Numbered from the stretch's first letter, positions 36,920 through 46,368 are shown. The stretch is DNA of 64,000 nt from Herbaspirillum sp. RV1423 (GCF_000577615.1 NZ_CBXX010000001.1:1-64000); one strand, 5' to 3'. Program-made: numbers and translations. The notes: generated by a model not told the origin, from the letters alone.

Positions 36920-38050
36920 TCAGCGCCGTTCGACCCAGCGCAAAGCAACCAGCGCCATGAGCATGAACAAGGTGCTCGGCAAGGCGGCGGTGACGAAGGC
37001 CGGCCAGGTATTGAGCAGACCCAGGTGCGAAAACAGGTTGTTGATCAGTTGGAAGGAGACGCCGATCATGATGCCGGTGAAAATTTTCAGGCTGACGCCG
37101 CCGGCACGGAAATGCAGGTAGGCGAACGGCAAGGCCAGCGCCATCATCACGAAAATCGACAAGGGGTAGACGACCTTCTTCCAGAACGCGATTTCGTAAC
37201 GATCGGTGCGCTGGTTGTTGGCTTCCAGATGCTTGGTATAGGCGCGCAAATCATAGGCCGACATGCGATCGGGATCAGCAAACAGCACCGACAGGATTTC
37301 CGGCGTCACTTCGGACACGAAACTGCGCGTTTTCACCTTGCTGGTGGCGATCGGCGACGTGATTGCACTGGCCTTGCGATCGACGATGAAAGTGGTCTGC
37401 TGCGCGTCGGACAACTGCCAGACGTGATTGCCCTGATAATCGCCGTAAGCGGCAACGATCATGTCGGACAAGTGAAAGTCCTGATCCAGCTCGTAAATCT
37501 TGACTCCCTCCAGGCGGCCGTCGCTGAGGATGCGCTGGATATTGAGAAAGCGCGTGCCGATCACCTTGCCGTCGAGACCGTTGTCCTTGATCACGTCCTT
37601 GGCCCACAATCCCGAGCGGAACTGCGACAGCGAGGCGCCTTGCGCCTGCAGTTTGAATTTCTCGCCCCACTCGGTCGCCTTGGGAGCCACCAGTTCGCCG
37701 AACAGGATGGTGAAGATGGCGAAGCCGACGCCAATCTTGGCCAGCGCCATGGCGGTCATGCGCGTCGACATGCTGGACACGCGCATGATGGTGAACTCGG
37801 AACTGGCGGCGAACTGGGCCAACGCATAGATGGTGCCGATCAGCACCGCGATCGGCATCAGTTCGTAGACGTTGCCGGGCAATCCCATGACGACATAGAG
37901 CACGGCGCTCTGCAACTGATAGCCGTTGCGCCCCACCGACTCAAGCTGGCCCATCAGCTCGAAAAACGCGAACAGCGCCAGGAAAGCAGCCAGTGCAAAA
38001 GCGACCGAGCGGACGATCTCGCTGGTGATATAACGTTGCAGGACTCTCAT
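36920..38050 (-). CDS. lptG: LPS export permease LptG
   Basis: 376-residue inner-membrane subunit of the LptB2FG transporter that extracts lipopolysaccharide for transport to the outer membrane. Six transmembrane helices are arranged three plus three around a periplasmic beta-jellyroll. The N-terminal MRVLQRYITSEIVRSVAFAL and C-terminal VVYPLSIFVMMALALPFAYL ... GVSFQLINNLFSHLGLL are family-typical. The start at 38050 overlaps the lptF stop (TGATG); the longer open frame is a shadow of lptF. Confidence 0.95.
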   Translation of the reverse strand: MRVLQRYITSEIVRSVAFALAAFLALFAFFELMGQLESVGRNGYQLQSAVLYVVMGLPGNVYELMPIAVLIGTIYALAQFAASSEFTIMRVSSMSTRMTAMALAKIGVGFAIFTILFGELVAPKATEWGEKFKLQAQGASLSQFRSGLWAKDVIKDNGLDGKVIGTRFLNIQRILSDGRLEGVKIYELDQDFHLSDMIVAAYGDYQGNHVWQLSDAQQTTFIVDRKASAITSPIATSKVKTRSFVSEVTPEILSVLFADPDRMSAYDLRAYTKHLEANNQRTDRYEIAFWKKVVYPLSIFVMMALALPFAYLHFRAGGVSLKIFTGIMIGVSFQLINNLFSHLGLLNTWPAFVTAALPSTLFMLMALVALRWVERR

Positions 38051-39177
38051 CAGGCTTGCCGTTTCAATAAAAGCGCGCGCCGTACGCGAGACCACATGAC
38101 CGCCGGATGGTAGCGGCTGTTGACTTTCAGCCGCAGGAAGAACATGCCCACCGCCATCAGCGCCACCACCAGATGCACCGGCCACCAAGCCAACATGAAC
38201 GACATTCGGTTCTGCGTCACCGACGCCTGGAACACGCTGACCGTATTGCTGTAAACAACAAACAGCAGCAGCGCCACCAGCAGCCCCATGGAACGCCCCA
38301 CGCGCGGATTGACGAAAGACAGCGGAATCGCCAGCAGCATCAGCGTACATGCCATGAGCGGCAAGGCCATGCGCCACAACAACTCGCCACGGCTGAAGCC
38401 GTTATCCTGGGTCAGCAGTTCCCAGGTCTGCATGGCGCGCGCAGACTTGTCGCCCGCCACCGCCTGCGACTGGTTGGCCACCAGCAGTCCGTAGCGTTCG
38501 AACTCGACCATCTGGAAGTCGGGCTGGCCGGGCATGCCGTCGTAGCGGCGCCCCTTGCTCATGACGACGAATTTCTCGCCGTCCTTGTCGACTTCCATCT
38601 CGCCTTCCTTGGCGACCACCAGGCTGTTCTTGCCGTTGCTGAAGGTGTCCACGAAAATGTTCTTGACCTTGCTGGCGTCGCCGGAAATGCCCTCGACGAA
38701 GAAGATGCGGTTGGCGGTTGCGGATTCCTGGAACTTGCCGGGCGAGACGCGCGCGATGTCTTCGCGCTTTTCAAAACGCTCGCGGAATTGCGCGCTCTGC
38801 TGATTGGCCCAGGGCGTGGCGATGAAACTCAGGATCGCGGTCAACAGGATGATGGGCCAGCCGAAGCGCAGCACCGGCTTGATCCAGCGCGTCAGGCTCA
38901 AGCCCGAGGCGAACCAGACCACCATTTCGGAATCCTGGTAGCTGCGCGTGACCACCAGCAGCACGGAAATGAAACCGGTCAGGATCAGGATCACGGGCAT
39001 GTAGTTCAGCGCCTGGAAACCGATCAGCGCAAGCACGTCCTGCGAGCTGACCTGCCCCCCCGCAGCCTGGCCGAGGATCTTGATCAGCATCACAGTCAGG
39101 GTGATCGTAAATAGCGTCGTGAACACTGCGCCGGCGGTGCTCATCAATTCGCGTCGAAGAGCGCGCTCAAAAATCAT
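38050..39177 (-). CDS. lptF: LPS export permease LptF
   Basis: 375-residue partner of LptG with the same three-plus-three helix layout. It begins MIFERALRRELMSTAGAVFT, and the C-terminal half has LPLMACTLMLLAIPLSFVNPR. The start at 39177 is the first methionine giving the LptF N-terminus; the frame extends 22 codons upstream into the promoter region. It is divergent from pepA across 80 bases, the standard arrangement in beta- and gammaproteobacteria. Confidence 0.95.
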   Translation of the reverse strand: MIFERALRRELMSTAGAVFTTLFTITLTVMLIKILGQAAGGQVSSQDVLALIGFQALNYMPVILILTGFISVLLVVTRSYQDSEMVVWFASGLSLTRWIKPVLRFGWPIILLTAILSFIATPWANQQSAQFRERFEKREDIARVSPGKFQESATANRIFFVEGISGDASKVKNIFVDTFSNGKNSLVVAKEGEMEVDKDGEKFVVMSKGRRYDGMPGQPDFQMVEFERYGLLVANQSQAVAGDKSARAMQTWELLTQDNGFSRGELLWRMALPLMACTLMLLAIPLSFVNPRVGRSMGLLVALLLFVVYSNTVSVFQASVTQNRMSFMLAWWPVHLVVALMAVGMFFLRLKVNSRYHPAVMWSRVRRALLLKRQA

Positions 39178-39257
39178 TCGGGGCTTATAATCACAGAGGT
39201 AAATGAAGCAAATACAGCAAACTGAATACAGCAAACAAAGCAAACTAAGGACAAGCG

Positions 39258-40781
39258 ATGGACTTTAGCATAAAAACATTGGACGCAAAAACCTCCGTCA
39301 CCGCCGCCAAGACCGGCACGCTCGTGGTCGGCGTCTTTGAAAACCGCAAACTGACGCAAGCGGCGCAAGCGCTGGACAAGATGGGCGCAATCAGCAACGT
39401 GTTGAAATCCGGCGACATCTCCGGCAAACCCGGCACCACCCTGCTGTTGCGCGGCCTGACCGGCGCCGCCGCCGAACGTGTGCTGCTGGTCGGCCTGGGC
39501 GACGACGAACAGATCGCCGACAAGAGTTACTCTTCTGCAACTCAAGCCACCGTGCGCGCGCTGTCCACGGTCGGCGCCAATGACGCGCTGGTGGCGCTGC
39601 CGCTGGACAAGATCAAGGGCCGCGACGCCGCCTGGGCCATTCGCACACTAGTGCTGGCAGCGCGCGACAACAATTACCGTTCTGACGCCATGAAGAGCAA
39701 AAAAGATCCCGCTCCGACCGGCGTAAAGAAAATCGGCGTGGCTGTCTCCACCGCTGCCACTGCGGCCGCCAAAACCGCACTGGCCGAAGCCGTAGCGCTG
39801 GCCAACGGCATGGAACTGACCAAGAACCTGGCCAACCTGCCCGGCAATGTCTGCACCCCCTCTTACCTCGCCAACGCCGCCAAGAAGCTGGCCAAGGAAT
39901 ACAAGCTCGGCGTCGAAGTACTGGACCGCAAGCAACTGGAAGCCCTGAAAATGGGCAGCTTCCTGTCCGTCACCAACGGCAGCGACGAGCCGCCGAAATT
40001 CATCGTCCTGAAGCACATGGGCGGCAAGGCGAAAGATGCGCCGACCGTGCTGGTCGGCAAGGGCATCACGTTCGACACCGGCGGCATCTCGCTCAAGCCG
40101 GGTGCAGCCATGGATGAAATGAAGTACGACATGTGCGGCGCCGCATCGGTGCTCGGCACCTTCCGCACCATCGCCGAACTGCAACTGAAGCTGAACGTCA
40201 TCGGCGTCATCCCGACCTGCGAAAACATGCCGTCCGGCCGCGCCACCAAACCGGGCGACATCGTGACCTCGATGTCGGGCCAGACCATCGAAGTGCTCAA
40301 CACCGACGCCGAAGGCCGCCTGATCCTGTGCGACGCGCTGACGTATGTCGAACGCTTCAAGCCGGCCGCCGTAATCGATATCGCCACATTGACCGGCGCC
40401 TGCGTGGTGGCGCTGGGCCATCACAACACCGGCCTGTTCACGCGCGAAGACGACGCGCACGACCAGCTTGCCGCGGATCTGCTGGCAGCCGGCAAGACCA
40501 GCGGCGATACGGCGTGGCGCATGCCCATCCAGGATGTCTACCAGGAACAGTTGAAGTCGAATTTCGCCGACATCGCCAACATCGGCGGCCAGCCGGCCGG
40601 CAGCGTCACCGCTGCCTGTTTCCTGGAGCGCTTCACCAAGAAATACACCTGGGCCCACCTCGACATCGCCGGCACGGCATGGCGCGGCGGCGCCACCAAG
40701 GGCGCCAGCGGCCGTCCGGTGCCGTTGCTGACGACATTCCTGCTGAACCAGGCGAAGAAGTCGCAAAAGGCGCGCGCATAA
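39258..40781 (+). CDS. pepA: Leucyl aminopeptidase (M17)
   Basis: 507-residue cytosolic hexameric metallo-aminopeptidase. The active-site segments [20 protein letters not shown] and [10 protein letters not shown] (family M17 signature) supply the metal ligands and catalytic residues. Length is typical. PepA in enterobacteria also binds DNA; that cannot be judged here. A ribosome site AAGGA precedes the ATG. Terminated by the hairpin at 40805. Confidence 0.97.
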   Translation: MDFSIKTLDAKTSVTAAKTGTLVVGVFENRKLTQAAQALDKMGAISNVLKSGDISGKPGTTLLLRGLTGAAAERVLLVGLGDDEQIADKSYSSATQATVRALSTVGANDALVALPLDKIKGRDAAWAIRTLVLAARDNNYRSDAMKSKKDPAPTGVKKIGVAVSTAATAAAKTALAEAVALANGMELTKNLANLPGNVCTPSYLANAAKKLAKEYKLGVEVLDRKQLEALKMGSFLSVTNGSDEPPKFIVLKHMGGKAKDAPTVLVGKGITFDTGGISLKPGAAMDEMKYDMCGAASVLGTFRTIAELQLKLNVIGVIPTCENMPSGRATKPGDIVTSMSGQTIEVLNTDAEGRLILCDALTYVERFKPAAVIDIATLTGACVVALGHHNTGLFTREDDAHDQLAADLLAAGKTSGDTAWRMPIQDVYQEQLKSNFADIANIGGQPAGSVTAACFLERFTKKYTWAHLDIAGTAWRGGATKGASGRPVPLLTTFLLNQAKKSQKARA

Positions 40782-40804
40782 ACTTCCCTGCGCCGTGTTT
40801 TGCC

Positions 40805-40834
40805 AAGCCGTCATCCACAAGATGACGGCTTTTT
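40805..40834 (+). terminator. Rho-independent terminator after pepA
   Basis: An 11-bp perfect stem (40805-40815 with 40821-40831) closes a 5-base loop and merges into a T5 run. It slightly overlaps the 3' end of the convergent membrane-protein gene. Confidence 0.9.
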
Positions 40835-41561
40835 ATTGGGACGTGGCCAACGCTCCCAGCAACAACGCGCTACCCAACACGCCCGGCATCGCCGCAAAAT
40901 AAAGCAGCCACGGCATATCCAGACTGCGCGCCCGACGGCGGCGCAACCAGGCATGCAACACAATGATCAACATCAACGTCGGCAATGCCGCCAACAGCAT
41001 ATTCAACACATCGCGGCTCGCCAGCAAATTGACCGGCTGTGGCAAATGGAACAGGCAATTGATGACATCGCTGACGATATTCAATGCCGGCGGATTCAAT
41101 ATGTCGAAGACATTGGCGAGCAGGAAGAGAAACAGATGCGCCGATATCGCCAGGCCCGCGAGAGTCAACCGCTCGGACGCAGGCAATGACACCATTGCGT
41201 TGCCGCACATCGTGCGCCCAAGATGCCGGGACCATTCCACACATGTCGTCAACACAAAATAGAGCGGACCGAACAAAAGCGTGGCGCCGACAAAGGTCTG
41301 CCCTATGTTGCCCTTGTCCTTCAGCATGAGATGATCGAGCCCCAGAATGAACACGGCCGCGCCGGTCACCAGGCTCCACCAACGCCGGTGGCGATACTGC
41401 CAATAGAACAGAGCGGGAGGAAGCATCATCAGCAAAGCAGTCAACATGAAAAAGACCAGATGATGCGCTTGCACGCCTTGAGGAAAATCCGACCAGAGCA
41501 ATCTTGCCGATGCAAGATAGCCGCCAGGCGCGCGGCACAAGAAAAGATTCAACAGGAACAT
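40833..41561 (-). CDS. Multi-pass membrane protein of unknown function
   Basis: The 242-residue product is not recognised. It has about seven hydrophobic stretches (for example LVFFMLTALLMMLPPALFY, LTLAGLAISAHLFLFLLANV, LLYFAAMPGVLGSALLLGAL). An arginine cluster WLRRRRARS sits before the last helix, suggesting a cytosolic loop. No transporter signature was seen. No clear ribosome site precedes the ATG at 41561. It is isolated between pepA and the phage-type switch and could belong to that accessory segment. Confidence 0.65.
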   Translation of the reverse strand: MFLLNLFLCRAPGGYLASARLLWSDFPQGVQAHHLVFFMLTALLMMLPPALFYWQYRHRRWWSLVTGAAVFILGLDHLMLKDKGNIGQTFVGATLLFGPLYFVLTTCVEWSRHLGRTMCGNAMVSLPASERLTLAGLAISAHLFLFLLANVFDILNPPALNIVSDVINCLFHLPQPVNLLASRDVLNMLLAALPTLMLIIVLHAWLRRRRARSLDMPWLLYFAAMPGVLGSALLLGALATSQ

Positions 41562-41647
41562 GGGAAGGAAGAAAAAATAAGAGGAAGAGAAAAATAACAG
41601 CGCAACTGGCGCGCGCTATTTCCAGGAATGGGTGGACAGCGAAATCT

Positions 41648-41887
41648 TCAGTCGCTGTTGCCTTTTTCTTCGAGTTCAGGCCAGAGCTTGGCCCAATCGT
41701 CGGGAAACAAGGTCTTGCGCGTGATCGCTCCCTGCGACGCGCGCTCCAGACAAACCGCGATCAAGGGAGAACAAGGCCGGTTGCCGTAACCGATCTGGCG
41801 CAGATAATCAAATGAAGTCTGACAACGCGCGGCCAGTTCGGCGCGTCTGTCCATCGGCAAGGAATTGAGATATTCGATCAGTGTCAT
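41648..41887 (-). CDS. YdaS/Cro-like DNA-binding protein
   Basis: 79-residue protein resembling YdaS/Cro-type helix-turn-helix regulators of lambdoid prophages. MTLIEYLNSLPMDRRAELAA ... TSFDYLRQIGYGNRPCSPLIAVCLERA has the helix-turn-helix followed by the CLERAS segment typical of the family. It is divergent from the S24 repressor at 41941, with 53 bases between, exactly like a cI/cro switch. No other phage genes are next to it. Confidence 0.82.
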   Translation of the reverse strand: MTLIEYLNSLPMDRRAELAARCQTSFDYLRQIGYGNRPCSPLIAVCLERASQGAITRKTLFPDDWAKLWPELEEKGNSD

Positions 41888-41890
41888 GCC

Positions 41891-41936
41891 GCTAATTTAG
41901 CACCAGCTACAAACAAGTCAAGCACAGGCTAATTTA
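41891..41936. promoter_or_regulatory. Candidate operators of the YdaS/S24 switch
   Basis: GCTAATTTA occurs twice in the 53-base divergent spacer, at 41891-41899 and 41928-41936. The first extends to a perfect palindrome GCTAA-T-TTAGC (41891-41901) and the second is an imperfect version. Each lies next to one of the two start codons. This fits operators for one or both regulators. Confidence 0.6.
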
Positions 41937-41940
41937 CCAA

Positions 41941-42672
41941 ATGATAAATATACGTTCAAATGACGGCATGGATATGCATGAACATCGACGCAAGCGCCTG
42001 CTGGTTTTGATCGCGGATCAGTACCGCGGCGACCGCAAGAGCTTCTGCGACGCCAGCGGCCTGAGCGAATCGCGTCTGGCGCAGTTGCTGTCGACCACTT
42101 ACCGCCACGGCCAGGGCTTCGGCGAGAAGGCTGCGCGTGCGCTCGAAAACCGGCTGGACCTCGATGTTCTCTACTTCGATCTCCTCGCCATTAGCGAGAG
42201 CGCCTCGCGTCAGGATTATCAGCAACACGCAAAGGGCGACGCGTGCGACGAGGACACCGTTCACGTGCGCCAGGTGAATCTGAAGCTGACTGCCGGCTCG
42301 GTCCGTTTCAAGATGGAAGACGCCGGCCCCGACAAGCCCGCGCTATGCCTCCATCGAAGCTGGCTTAAAGCCCGCAACCTGTCGGCCGACAAGCTGATTG
42401 CGACGACGGTGAACGGTGCCAGCATGTCGCCGCGTCTGCACGACGGCGATGTGGTAGTGGTCAATATGGGCGACGTGGAATTAAGCGATGGCGCAGTCTG
42501 CCTCATCAATTATCTCGGGCAAGCCGTCATCAAACGCATGGCGCTGGATTTCGGCCGCTGGTACATGACTTCCGACAATACCTCCCGCAAGCATTACCCG
42601 CGCCAGGAATTCGACGAAAAATCCTGTGTGGTGATCGGCCGGATCATCATCCTGACCAGCGAACGGGTCTGA
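41941..42672 (+). CDS. S24/LexA-type phage-like repressor
   Basis: 243-residue predicted repressor. An N-terminal DNA-binding region (RRKRLLVLIADQYRGDRKSF ... GLSESRLAQLLSTTY) is followed by a C-terminal S24 peptidase fold. NGASMSPRLHDGDVVVV holds the catalytic serine and GQAVIKRMAL the lysine. An Ala-Gly pair about 40 residues before the serine (LTAGSV) could be the self-cleavage site. All parts for RecA-stimulated cleavage therefore appear intact. Starts at 41941 or 41968 are both possible; neither has a clear ribosome site. Confidence 0.85.
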   Translation: MINIRSNDGMDMHEHRRKRLLVLIADQYRGDRKSFCDASGLSESRLAQLLSTTYRHGQGFGEKAARALENRLDLDVLYFDLLAISESASRQDYQQHAKGDACDEDTVHVRQVNLKLTAGSVRFKMEDAGPDKPALCLHRSWLKARNLSADKLIATTVNGASMSPRLHDGDVVVVNMGDVELSDGAVCLINYLGQAVIKRMALDFGRWYMTSDNTSRKHYPRQEFDEKSCVVIGRIIILTSERV

Positions 42673-42675
42673 CTC

Positions 42676-43923
42676 CTAACGCCCCTCAGGCGGCATATGG
42701 CGCAGACTCCCGCCCCAGAACAGCAAACCCGCCAGGCTGACGCCGGCGCCCATAAGACAGACGCCGCTCCAACCCCAGGCTGCGAACACGAAGGTCGACA
42801 ACACCGCCCCGGCGCCGCTGCCGACAGCGTAGAAAATCATGTAGCAGGCCACCAGCCGACTATGCGACTGCGTGCCGGCGCGGAAAATCATGCTCTGGTT
42901 GGTGACATGGATCGCCTGCGCCGCCAGGTCCAGCGCCACGATGCCGGCCGCCAGCGCCCACAGGCTCCAGGATAGCAAGGACAGCGGCAACCATGCGACC
43001 AACAACAAGGCCAGCGCAACGCCGCTGGTCCGCTGCCCGTGCCCTCGATCCGCCAGCCGCCCCGCTTTGGCCGCTCCCAGCGTACCGGCCACGCCGATCA
43101 GGCCGAAAGCACCGATGGCCGCATGCGACAGGGAGTACGGCGGCGCGCTCAACGGCAACACCAGCGCACTCCAGAAAATGCTGAACGCCGCAAACATCAG
43201 CATGGCAATCACGCCGCGTATCTGCAACACGCGGTCGCTCAACATCAACGTCGCCATCGATCCCAGCAACTCCGCATAGGACATGCCGCTCGCCGACATG
43301 CCCCGGCGCGGCAGGCGGTCGTGCAAAAGCGCCGACATCGCCAGCGCCAAGACGGCGGAAACGAAATAGACCATGCGCCAGCCCGCAACATCGGCGACCA
43401 TCCCCGCCATGGTCCGCGCCAGCAGCAGACCGATCACCACGCCGGCCTGCGCCGTACCTACCACGCGCCCGCGCTCACCGGGCGCCGCCAGCGCCGCAGC
43501 ATAGGAAATCAGTCCCTGCGTCATGGCCGTACCGAGCATGCCGACCGCCAGCATCCCTGCCAGCAGCCAGGCAGGCGAAGACGCCAGGCCCACCGCCGCC
43601 AACGCCAGGAACAGGAACAGCAATTGCGCCAGCGTCAGCCGGCGCCGGTCCAGCAAGTCGCCCAGCGGCACCACCAGCACCAAGGCCAGCGCGGACCCCA
43701 CCTGCGTTGCCGTAATCACGATACCGACCGCCGCCTGCGTGAAGCCGAACTCCGCCGCCAACGCATCCAGCAGCGGCTGGGCGTAATAAACGTTGGCGAC
43801 GCTGATGCCGCAGGCCACTGCGAACAACAAGACCGTCGCGCGCGACATCGATATCTCCGCCATCCGGCCGGGACCAGCGTCATCGGACCGGCAAACGCCT
43901 GCGCCGCCTTCATATTCCGCCAT
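42676..43923 (-). CDS. MFS transporter (drug efflux type)
   Basis: 415-residue inner-membrane transporter with 12 predicted helices. The first has CGISVANVYYAQPLLDALA, and the loop after the second helix has the MFS motif A variant LGDLLDRRRL. The AAALAAPGERGRVVGTAQAG segment between helices 4 and 5 is typical of YnfM/Bcr-like proton antiporters. The ATG at 43923 has an excellent ribosome site (GGAAGGAG). It is divergent from an HxlR regulator with a palindrome between them, so a small-molecule efflux role is likely. Its stop is 3 bases from that of the S24 gene. Confidence 0.88.
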   Translation of the reverse strand: MAEYEGGAGVCRSDDAGPGRMAEISMSRATVLLFAVACGISVANVYYAQPLLDALAAEFGFTQAAVGIVITATQVGSALALVLVVPLGDLLDRRRLTLAQLLFLFLALAAVGLASSPAWLLAGMLAVGMLGTAMTQGLISYAAALAAPGERGRVVGTAQAGVVIGLLLARTMAGMVADVAGWRMVYFVSAVLALAMSALLHDRLPRRGMSASGMSYAELLGSMATLMLSDRVLQIRGVIAMLMFAAFSIFWSALVLPLSAPPYSLSHAAIGAFGLIGVAGTLGAAKAGRLADRGHGQRTSGVALALLLVAWLPLSLLSWSLWALAAGIVALDLAAQAIHVTNQSMIFRAGTQSHSRLVACYMIFYAVGSGAGAVLSTFVFAAWGWSGVCLMGAGVSLAGLLFWGGSLRHMPPEGR

Positions 43924-43949
43924 CGTTCGCTCCTTCCAATCATCGCCAA

Positions 43950-43974
43950 AACTAGTTTCAAATTAAAACTAGTT
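43950..43974. promoter_or_regulatory. Palindromic operator between MFS and HxlR genes
   Basis: A perfect 9-bp inverted repeat, AACTAGTTT (43950-43958) and AAACTAGTT (43966-43974), is separated by 7 bases. It lies 26 bases from the MFS start and 63 from the regulator start. HxlR-family dimers bind sites of this size, so this is probably the operator of the divergent pair. Confidence 0.7.
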
Positions 43975-44037
43975 GAAGTGTAGGTGAGCGAGTTCTAAAA
44001 TGCAACCATCATTCATGCACGAGGAAGCGGCAATACG

Positions 44038-44490
44038 ATGGCCAAGCGGAAAAGTCTGAAGAGCGATCCCTGCCCGGTGGCGCGATCGATCGACGTCGTC
44101 GGCGACCGCTGGGCGTTGCTGATCATCCGCGACGCCTTCGACGGCATGCGGCGCTTCGGCGAATTCCAGAAGAGTCTCGGCGTAGCCAAGAACATCCTGT
44201 CCACACGGCTGCGCGACCTGGTCGAAGCAGGCATCCTCGACGTGGCGCCGGCTTCGGACGGCAGCGCCTATCAGGAATACGTGCTCACCCCAAAAGGCAA
44301 GGAATTGTTCACCGTCGTGCTGGGCCTGCGCCAATGGGGCGAAGGCCACCTGTTCAAAAAGGGAGAGTCGTGCGCGCCGATGATTGAACGCGAAACCGGC
44401 AAACCGGTACCCAAGATCAAACTGCACACCTGCGACGGCAAACCGCTCAAGCCGGAAGATGCCGTCGTGAAGAAAAAAACCAGAGCCTGA
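44038..44490 (+). CDS. HxlR-family transcriptional regulator
   Basis: 150-residue winged-helix regulator. CPVARSIDVVGDRWALLIIRDAFDGMRRF is the HxlR N-terminus with its conserved cysteine, which often senses electrophiles or oxidants. FQKSLGVAKNILSTRLRDLV is the recognition helix. A lysine-rich tail ends the protein. It probably controls the divergent MFS transporter through the palindrome at 43950. Confidence 0.9.
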   Translation: MAKRKSLKSDPCPVARSIDVVGDRWALLIIRDAFDGMRRFGEFQKSLGVAKNILSTRLRDLVEAGILDVAPASDGSAYQEYVLTPKGKELFTVVLGLRQWGEGHLFKKGESCAPMIERETGKPVPKIKLHTCDGKPLKPEDAVVKKKTRA

Positions 44491-44521
44491 ATTTTCCATC
44501 CCATGTTATTTGAAGCGCAGC

Positions 44522-44539
44522 GCCGGCAAGCTTGCCGGC
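44522..44539. repeat. Perfect 18-bp palindrome
   Basis: GCCGGCAAG followed by its exact complement CTTGCCGGC lies between the HxlR gene and mipA, 32 bases after the HxlR stop. No T-run follows. It could be a weak terminator or part of the mipA control region. Confidence 0.5.
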
Positions 44540-44576
44540 TCGCCGCGACATCCCACTACACCAATCGAAAGCCAAC

Positions 44577-45323
44577 ATGAAGAAATCCCTGCTGTCCGCC
44601 CTGCTTCTGTCCCTCGCCGCGCATGCCGGCGCACAGGAAACCACCCATGCCGACTTCCCCGATCATTTGAGCGGCGACATCGGCCCGGGCGTGTTCAGAC
44701 TGGAGCGCAACGTGCTCGGCAAGAGCGACGTCACCGAGGTGCTGCCGTATGCGTACTTCGACTATGGCCGTTTCTTTGCAAGGCTCGACACCTTCGGCGT
44801 CAAGACAGTCAAGCTGGGCGCAGGCTATCTGGAGCTGGCGGCGCGCGTCAACTTCGACGGTATGGACGCCGAACGCGGCCTGAATCGCCGCTCCAACTCG
44901 ATACCGCTGGGCATCGGCACCTTGCAGGAAACCCGCTTCGGCGATTTTTTCCTGAACGCCTTTTATGACGTGAACAAATCGCACGGCAGCCTGCTTGAAG
45001 CAGTGTATGCCGCCCAGTTCGACCTCGGCCGCGCCAGCTTCTATCCCCAGTTCGGCATCGAACGCCGCAGCAGTTCCTACAATGACTACTACTACGGCGT
45101 TACCGGCGCGGAATCAGCCGCCAGCGGTTTCCGCGCCTACCATGCCGGCGCGACGACGACGCCCATGCTGGGCCTGACCGTGGAAATGCCGCTCACCGGC
45201 AACTGGGTAGGCAACATCACCTTCCGCCGCAAATGGCTGGGCAACGGCATCGCCAACAGCCCAATCGTCAATCACAGCACCGAAAACATGGGACTGGTCG
45301 CGATCAACTACCGTTTCAAATAA
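44577..45323 (+). CDS. MipA/OmpV family outer-membrane protein
   Basis: 248-residue precursor with a signal peptide (MKKSLLSALLLSLAAHAGAQ) and a beta-barrel of the MipA/OmpV family. VLPYAYFDYGRFFARLDTFG and LGAGYLELAARVNFDG match the N-terminal strands, and the last residues AINYRFK form the outer-membrane sorting signal. The family includes MltA-interacting proteins and porin-like scaffolds. The start at 44577 is chosen because it begins the signal peptide; the frame extends 15 codons further upstream. Confidence 0.9.
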   Translation: MKKSLLSALLLSLAAHAGAQETTHADFPDHLSGDIGPGVFRLERNVLGKSDVTEVLPYAYFDYGRFFARLDTFGVKTVKLGAGYLELAARVNFDGMDAERGLNRRSNSIPLGIGTLQETRFGDFFLNAFYDVNKSHGSLLEAVYAAQFDLGRASFYPQFGIERRSSSYNDYYYGVTGAESAASGFRAYHAGATTTPMLGLTVEMPLTGNWVGNITFRRKWLGNGIANSPIVNHSTENMGLVAINYRFK

Positions 45324-45453
45324 GGATTCGGTTCAGCGGCGATCGGCATCCGTCGCCCTGCTCAGGCTTGCATTGGCAAGTCCCGACTCGCCGGCAACCT
45401 GGACACCAGGGCCTCATTTTGCGGCCATCGTCGGCCCGGCAATGGCAAGCACC

Positions 45454-46368
45454 TCAATCCACGCCTCCCACTACCGGCGTAGCGGCAGCACTGGTTGTCG
45501 CTGTCTTGTCTTTCGGCGTCGCATCTTTGACGTCTTCTTTTTTTTCTTCGGCCTTCGGCGCCACGACGATGGGTTTCGGCGTTCCCTTGTATGTCACGTC
45601 GGCAAGATTGATTCCGGACGTGATGGGATAAGTATTAAAACCGACTTCCTGATTATGATAGAGGCCCCAAATGACGCGATGATGCCCATCCAGAATGACC
45701 GCATTGCTGTTGTTGGTCCCATCCCAGCCTATTCTCGCCTTCTCTTTTTTTATTGCGCCGCCATTGCCGTGATAAGTTTGGGAAAGCTCATTATTCAGGT
45801 AGTCCTGCCCAAAATAGAGATTGACGTTGATGTTCGCTTCATCCTCGTCAAGCGCAGGGATCTCTGCATCGATGGAGTTTTTGGCAGGCGCGACAAATAC
45901 ATGGGCGCCGACAGCAAATGAAGCATCCACTGCCGGGAATGCGCCTCTTCGTTTCATCGAAAGCCGTTGGATCGCACCCGTTGCGTAGTTTGGCGCGGCC
46001 CGATAATGCTGCAAGACTGCATTGCCCGGATTCAACCGCAACGCCATCGCCCCCATGGTGTCGGCCTCCGCCTCCAGCCCTGCATCGTCGTTGACCGGCA
46101 CGCCCTGCTTCATCTGCCTGGTCGGCTGCACGCGCCCCTGCGCCTGCTGCACCACATGCCAGGCTTCATGCGGAAGATGTTGCTCCTGTCCCGGTGCGAC
46201 GTGAATGTCGCTGCCTTGCGCATAGGCATGTGCATTGAGCTGGGCCGGTTCAGAAGAATTGTAGTGGACCTTGACGTGATCCATGCTCATGCCGGAGAGC
46301 GATTCGATAACCTCTCCACTATTCGACCGATGCTCACTTTCAGACGTCTTTTCTCGGTGCACATTCAT
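45454..46368 (-). CDS. DUF4157 (eCIS-core) protein with ParB/Srx-like C-terminal segment
   Basis: About 304 residues. The first third is a DUF4157 domain: [27 protein letters not shown], a metalloprotease-like HEAWH motif (residues 68-72 counted from the GTG at 46371) and a downstream GLEAEAD that may give the third ligand. The middle is unrecognised. Near 225-250, [20 protein letters not shown] resembles the DGHHR motif of ParB/sulfiredoxin-like domains, some of which are nucleases. The tail is a low-complexity Lys/Ala/Thr segment. There is no signal peptide. DUF4157 proteins are often cargo of contractile injection systems or polymorphic toxins. No such machine or immunity gene adjoins it. 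The ATG at 46368 is preferred over the GTG at 46371. Confidence 0.75.
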   Translation of the reverse strand: MNVHREKTSESEHRSNSGEVIESLSGMSMDHVKVHYNSSEPAQLNAHAYAQGSDIHVAPGQEQHLPHEAWHVVQQAQGRVQPTRQMKQGVPVNDDAGLEAEADTMGAMALRLNPGNAVLQHYRAAPNYATGAIQRLSMKRRGAFPAVDASFAVGAHVFVAPAKNSIDAEIPALDEDEANINVNLYFGQDYLNNELSQTYHGNGGAIKKEKARIGWDGTNNSNAVILDGHHRVIWGLYHNQEVGFNTYPITSGINLADVTYKGTPKPIVVAPKAEEKKEDVKDATPKDKTATTSAAATPVVGGVD

